DNA from: Clostridia bacterium
GTDB taxonomy: Bacteria > Bacillota > Clostridia > Oscillospirales > Acutalibacteraceae
NCBI GenBank assembly: GCA_017631745.1
Contig: JAGBSR010000114.1
Location: forward strand, 1 to 6,069
DNA: 6,069 bases
Direction: 5' to 3'
Below, piece by piece: positions 5,316 to 6,069 of the stretch. The notes beneath the pieces were generated by a model that was not told where the DNA came from, searched no databases, and saw nothing but the letters and a program-made list of their open reading frames with translations. The translations under genes were made by a program, and so were the position numbers. The first letter of the stretch is position 1; each line of letters opens with the position of its first letter.

Positions 5316-6062
5316 ATGACCGGTTATATTCACTCCACTGAAAGCTTCGGCACTGTTGACGGCCCGGGTATAAGATTTGTAATCTTTATGCAGGGTTGTC
5401 CACTGAGATGCAAATTCTGCCACAACCCCGACACTTGGGAATTACGGCAGGGTACAGAAATGACCAGCGACGAGCTTATAGCTTTGTATATGAAAAACAA
5501 GGCTTTCTACACCAAGGGAGGTATCACCGTCACAGGTGGCGAGCCCTTGCTTCAGGTAGATTTTCTTCTTGAACTTTTCACCAAAGCTAAAGAAAACGGC
5601 ATTCATACCTGCATCGACACTTCGGGTATCACCTATAACCCAAACAATGCAGAATATCATCAGAAACTAAGTGAGCTTATGAAGCTTACAGACCTTGTGA
5701 TGCTTGACATCAAGCATATAGATTCAGCAAAGCATATTGACCTTACAGGTATGGACAACAAAAATGTTCTTGCTTTCGCTGAATTTGTTGACAGCTTCAG
5801 AACTGAAATTTGCATTCGTCATGTGGTTGTTGACGGCATTACGGACTCTACCGATGACCTTAAGGCTTTAGGCAGATTTATAGGTAAGCTTAAGCATCTT
5901 CGCTATCTTGATGTGCTTCCCTATCATACTATGGGAGTGAATAAATACCGCGAGCTTGGTCTGGAATATCCCCTCGAGGGTTTACAGCCAACAAGTCAGG
6001 TAAAAGCCGCAGAGTGTAAAAATCACATTCTGCAGGGCATAAGAGAAATCAGAATAAAATAA
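5316..6062 (+). CDS. pflA: Pyruvate formate-lyase activating enzyme, radical SAM
   Basis: This 248-residue protein has the usual PflA length. It opens with SFGTVDGPGIRF (10-21), then the radical-SAM cluster motif CPLRCKFC with Cys28, Cys32 and Cys35 (CX3CX2C) for the 4Fe-4S cluster. The SAM-binding GGEP (74-77) follows, then THTCIDTSG-like sequence ending GIHTCIDTSG (95-104), DLVMLDIKH (126-134), IRHVVVDG (167-174) and LDVLPYHTMG (198-207), all in the order seen in E. coli PflA. It cleaves S-adenosylmethionine reductively and abstracts hydrogen from the PFL glycine (EC 1.97.1.4). Its ATG lies 2 nt after the stop of the glycyl-radical gene with no clear Shine-Dalgarno sequence, so translation is probably coupled to that gene. 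Its expected target loop, RVSGYAV, is in the small protein, not in the neighbouring large subunit. Only 7 bases follow the stop, so any terminator lies outside the window. Confidence 0.96.
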   Translation: MTGYIHSTESFGTVDGPGIRFVIFMQGCPLRCKFCHNPDTWELRQGTEMTSDELIALYMKNKAFYTKGGITVTGGEPLLQVDFLLELFTKAKENGIHTCIDTSGITYNPNNAEYHQKLSELMKLTDLVMLDIKHIDSAKHIDLTGMDNKNVLAFAEFVDSFRTEICIRHVVVDGITDSTDDLKALGRFIGKLKHLRYLDVLPYHTMGVNKYRELGLEYPLEGLQPTSQVKAAECKNHILQGIREIRIK

Positions 6063-6069
6063 CCTTTTC

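Noticed and set aside
5113..5660. Minus-strand open frames opposite the glycyl-radical and pflA genes
   Set aside because: They are complementary to conserved coding sequence, lack ribosome sites and show no recognisable features.

Overview
The window reads as chromosome of a low-to-mid G+C, obligately fermentative Firmicute. A gut Clostridia / Oscillospiraceae-type genome is my best guess, from codon use, strong AGGAGG ribosome sites, a cytosolic cysteine-rich GH20 hexosaminidase and a pyruvate formate-lyase (PFL) locus. The taxonomic call is inference, since no marker gene is present.

Layout, left to right. Positions 2-109 hold the last 35 codons of an unrecognised plus-strand gene, closed by a strong intrinsic terminator (117-153). 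A short gap holds an imperfect hairpin and five tandem copies of a 7-bp unit that run up to the stop codon of the next gene. On the minus strand, 237-1688 encodes a GH20 beta-N-acetylhexosaminidase without a signal peptide, with a near-consensus promoter whose -35 box lies in a 14-bp palindrome. Divergent from it, 1806-2753 encodes a short Na+/phosphate-cotransporter-family membrane protein that lacks the PhoU-like tail. A 179-bp A+T-rich intergenic region then carries a good promoter and a Rex-like operator candidate ahead of the fermentation operon.

The operon (2933-6062) is the most interesting part. It encodes PFL in two pieces. A 701-residue catalytic subunit has the Cys-Cys active site but no glycyl-radical domain. 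It is followed by a separately translated 80-residue protein that is exactly the missing glycyl-radical domain, with the canonical RVSGYAV loop and its own near-perfect ribosome binding site. The radical-SAM PFL-activating enzyme begins 2 nt after that. The catalytic subunit has also gained a tail of about 31 residues with a Cys-X4-Cys pair, in place of the domain it lost. The natural reading is a two-subunit PFL: activase puts the radical on the small subunit, which docks on the large one to turn pyruvate and CoA into acetyl-CoA and formate. The oxygen-sensitive radical piece would then be a replaceable part, as with the GrcA/YfiD rescue protein of E. coli, but here as the primary design.
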